Source: Pseudomonadota bacterium
GTDB taxonomy: Bacteria; Pseudomonadota; Gammaproteobacteria; Xanthomonadales; Xanthomonadaceae
Direction: 5' to 3'
Length of the DNA: 11,549 nt
Assembly: GCA_023438325.1 (NCBI GenBank)
Contig: JAEXRB010000300.1
Coordinates: forward strand, 1-11,549
This document shows, in pieces, positions 9,985 through 11,549 of this stretch (positions within the stretch are counted from its first letter, which is position 1; each line of letters begins with the position of its first letter). Below the pieces are notes generated by a model. The model worked only from the letters and a program-made list of their open reading frames with translations. It did no database searches and was not told the DNA's origin. Made by a program: the position numbers and the translations under genes.

Positions 9985-10620
9985 TTACTCGAAACCATCA
10001 CTGAAGAGCGTGCCCGATTCTTCAGCTGTGTAGTAGGCGATGCGAACGCCACAAAACTGCACCGAGCCGTCTGTGACATTGCCCAGGTTGACAACGATGT
10101 TGATCGGCTCGAGAAAGTGATCGACCACATAATTCATCTCTCCGGACAGGATCGACGTATGGCCCGTACCCTGTGGCCCGGCGACGATGCTTCGCTCGTT
10201 GAAGCTGCCTGAGGCGTTGTAGGTGGTGAAAAGAGCCGTGGGTGCAGCCCCACTGGTTTCATTCTTGTAATAGAGGCGCATCCATTTCACTTCGGCGCCC
10301 TGTGGAAGGATGAGCTTGTGGTGGAAGCGGCGCTCACCCGAGGCCGATGCCTGAATGCAGCCGTTGCCGGGATAGGTATAAGGGGCAGGCGTCGCGATGG
10401 GGTGAAAAGTGGAACCCGCCAGCCACTGGTGGGAGAGCGTCAAGTTCACCGTCGACGTGCTTTTGCCGGAGGCGATGGCTTCGTCTGGGGGTTCAGGCGA
10501 GTTGGCGTGTGCGCCGGCACACAAGCCCAGCGTGATAGCCAGCATGGATGCAAACTGCGTCGCCCGGGAGGAGCGGCCGGTACAGCGAGCCTTCGATGTG
10601 GATGGGAACGGATTGGTCAT
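9985..10620 (-). CDS. Secreted protein of unknown function ending in DGFE
   Basis: 211 residues, function not recognised. The N-terminus is basic, then hydrophobic (FASMLAITLGLCAGAHA|NS), a Sec signal peptide cut near residue 39. The mature part has a beta-rich core (about 60-197) with YTYPGNGCI (81-89), LILPQGAEVKWMRLYYKN (103-120) and FCGVRIAYY (189-197). The only mature cysteines, Cys88 and Cys190, match those of the upstream gene and could form a disulfide. The protein stops exactly at LFSDGFE, a tail like that of the beta-helix protein at 4347-5735. The ATG lies 11 bases after the upstream stop, preceded by a GAGG Shine-Dalgarno that overlaps that stop; a GTG 15 bases further up is possible. 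It is cotranscribed with, and paralogous to, the gene at 10632-11204. Confidence 0.8.
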   Translation of the reverse strand: MTNPFPSTSKARCTGRSSRATQFASMLAITLGLCAGAHANSPEPPDEAIASGKSTSTVNLTLSHQWLAGSTFHPIATPAPYTYPGNGCIQASASGERRFHHKLILPQGAEVKWMRLYYKNETSGAAPTALFTTYNASGSFNERSIVAGPQGTGHTSILSGEMNYVVDHFLEPINIVVNLGNVTDGSVQFCGVRIAYYTAEESGTLFSDGFE

Positions 10621-10631
10621 GTCGACGGCCC

Positions 10632-11204
10632 TCACGGCGTGCTGTAGAACACGCGGAAACCGCAGATTCGCGTATCGGTGTCGGTCAAGGCGGTCAACAC
10701 GTAAGCATGGCTGAAGTTGTCGATCACTTCGACTGCAGGAGCTGGCACGTAGTTGTTGGCATAACCTGCCGCGTGGGGCATCGTGGAGCTGATGATGTCG
10801 GAAAGGCTGCCGAGACCATTGTATTTGGTCACGAACATGCTCACCGAGCCAGTCGCTGAATCGTCGTAGTAGTAGACGCGGACCCCCTCGAGGGTGCTTC
10901 CGTCCGGCAGTTGGAGATCCGTTGTCACCGCTGCACTGGCGTTGATGCAGCCAGATCCGGGGTAATTCAGCGTGGTCGCGCTGGTGCGTGGCGTCAGGGC
11001 AGAGCCTGCGACGAACAGGTAATGAACGGCCTGAGGTGCGAGAACAGAAGCCGGCGCCGAATCCATGGCCTGTTGTGACGGATCTTGTTGGGCCTGGATG
11101 GTGAATGCATCCGGAAGTCCGTCAGCTGCCACGGCATGTGATATCGGCCCGAGTGAAAGCAGCATGGCAACCGAAAGAGCGGATACGACGGGTGTTTTGG
11201 TCAT
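10632..11204 (-). CDS. Secreted protein of unknown function, paralog of neighbour
   Basis: 190 residues, function not recognised. Residues 1-26 are a signal peptide (LLSLGPISHAVA|AD). After a Gln/Ala/Pro-rich spacer (about 36-58) comes the core shared with the next gene: YPGSGCINAS (81-90), LQLPDGSTLEGVRVYYYDD (97-115), YNGLGS (128-133) and ICGFRVFY (180-187). Cys86 and Cys181 are the only cysteines. This type of beta-sandwich-like domain appears in many hypothetical exported proteins, but I cannot name a family. Unlike its paralog it ends right after the core (FYSTP) with no DGFE tail. A GGAG Shine-Dalgarno precedes the ATG. It is the upstream gene of a two-gene unit; the next ATG lies 11 bases past its stop. 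Confidence 0.8.
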   Translation of the reverse strand: MTKTPVVSALSVAMLLSLGPISHAVAADGLPDAFTIQAQQDPSQQAMDSAPASVLAPQAVHYLFVAGSALTPRTSATTLNYPGSGCINASAAVTTDLQLPDGSTLEGVRVYYYDDSATGSVSMFVTKYNGLGSLSDIISSTMPHAAGYANNYVPAPAVEVIDNFSHAYVLTALTDTDTRICGFRVFYSTP

Positions 11205-11549
11205 TGCAAGTCTCCGAAAGAAAGTGCGATGGCGTTTGGTTCGCGATCTTGTGGCTCGTGGTGGCGGCAGGTTTGTCCTGACCGGGAATATCGCTTGATT
11301 TGCTCAGTACCAGCTCCAGGCGAGCCATCGAGCAACATGGCCCCTGTGATAGGTATACGCGGTTCGGCAGCCATTTCGGACACGCATCGATCAACTCGCT
11401 GCATGGCTTGCTGATCGTCGAGCCAAGCCTCGTGCTGGCGATGTCGAACCAGGCTCGCCCATGCAGCGAATTTGATGATTGCCCAGGGCCAGGTCGTATC
11501 GGCTTCCCCACCCCCCGCTGCGGCCCGGTCGGGAAGCACGGAGGGTGGT
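11205..11549 (-). other. Right-edge region with a doubtful open frame
   Basis: No recognised gene. On minus a frame is open from the window edge down to a TGA at 11203-11201 that overlaps the next gene's ATG (ATGA), the layout of translationally coupled genes. Its residues (for example WPWAIIKFAAWASLVRHRQ) resemble no family I know. By my count about 57% of its codons end in G or C, less than expected for genes in DNA this GC-rich. It may be the C-terminus of a gene lying mostly outside the window, or non-coding leader DNA. No confident promoter for the 11204 gene was seen. Confidence 0.25.

Noticed and set aside
10621..10635. GTG start overlapping the upstream stop (GTGA) for the 9985-10620 gene
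   Set aside because: Possible, but the ATG at 10620 has a GAGG site at good distance and needs no rare start.

Overview
The window is GC-rich, densely coding bacterial DNA. The gene content (glnA, glnK-amtB with a TorF-type porin, aceBA with a divergent LysR regulator, and several Sec-exported proteins) and the protein sequences suggest a gammaproteobacterium of the Xanthomonadales/Lysobacterales type. That placement is inferred from overall resemblance and was not tested. No mobile element, rRNA, tRNA or CRISPR array was found. All main genes look intact, except amtB, which runs off the left edge, and a doubtful open frame at the right edge.

Region 1 (1-4138, minus strand) is a nitrogen-assimilation block. 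In transcription order it holds glnA (glutamine synthetase), an outer-membrane TorF-family putative porin, glnK (P-II signal protein) and amtB (ammonium channel). The porin, glnK and amtB are 16 and 19 bases apart and look like one operon. A strong inverted repeat separates glnA from them. Upstream of glnA there is a full enhancer-type promoter: a consensus sigma-54 -24/-12 element, an IHF consensus site, and a cluster of NtrC-like sites centred near -107. The system imports ammonium, reports nitrogen status through P-II, and fixes ammonium into glutamine.

Region 2 (4139-5735) is a 208-base gap with only weak inverted repeats, then a minus-strand gene for a secreted right-handed beta-helix protein with a short C-terminal tail containing LFRDGFE.

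Region 3 (5808-9915) is the glyoxylate shunt. A CysB-like LysR regulator (minus) is divergent from aceB (malate synthase A) and aceA (isocitrate lyase). A palindrome lies in the 130-base divergent promoter region, and a bidirectional terminator follows aceA. Together AceA and AceB bypass the decarboxylating TCA steps for growth on acetate or fatty acids. No aceK and no IclR-type gene is present in the window.

Region 4 (9985-11204, minus) has two adjacent secreted proteins of unknown function that are paralogs: both keep a YPGxGCI...CGxR core with two cysteines. The downstream copy ends exactly in LFSDGFE, nearly the same tail as the unrelated beta-helix protein. The last 345 bases hold only an open frame of doubtful coding status.

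Most noteworthy are the shared LFxDGFE C-terminal tail, a possible unrecognised sorting or anchoring tag, and the glnA regulatory region with GTGC half-sites repeating exactly every 13 bases. Nothing in the window amounts to a clearly new multi-gene system.
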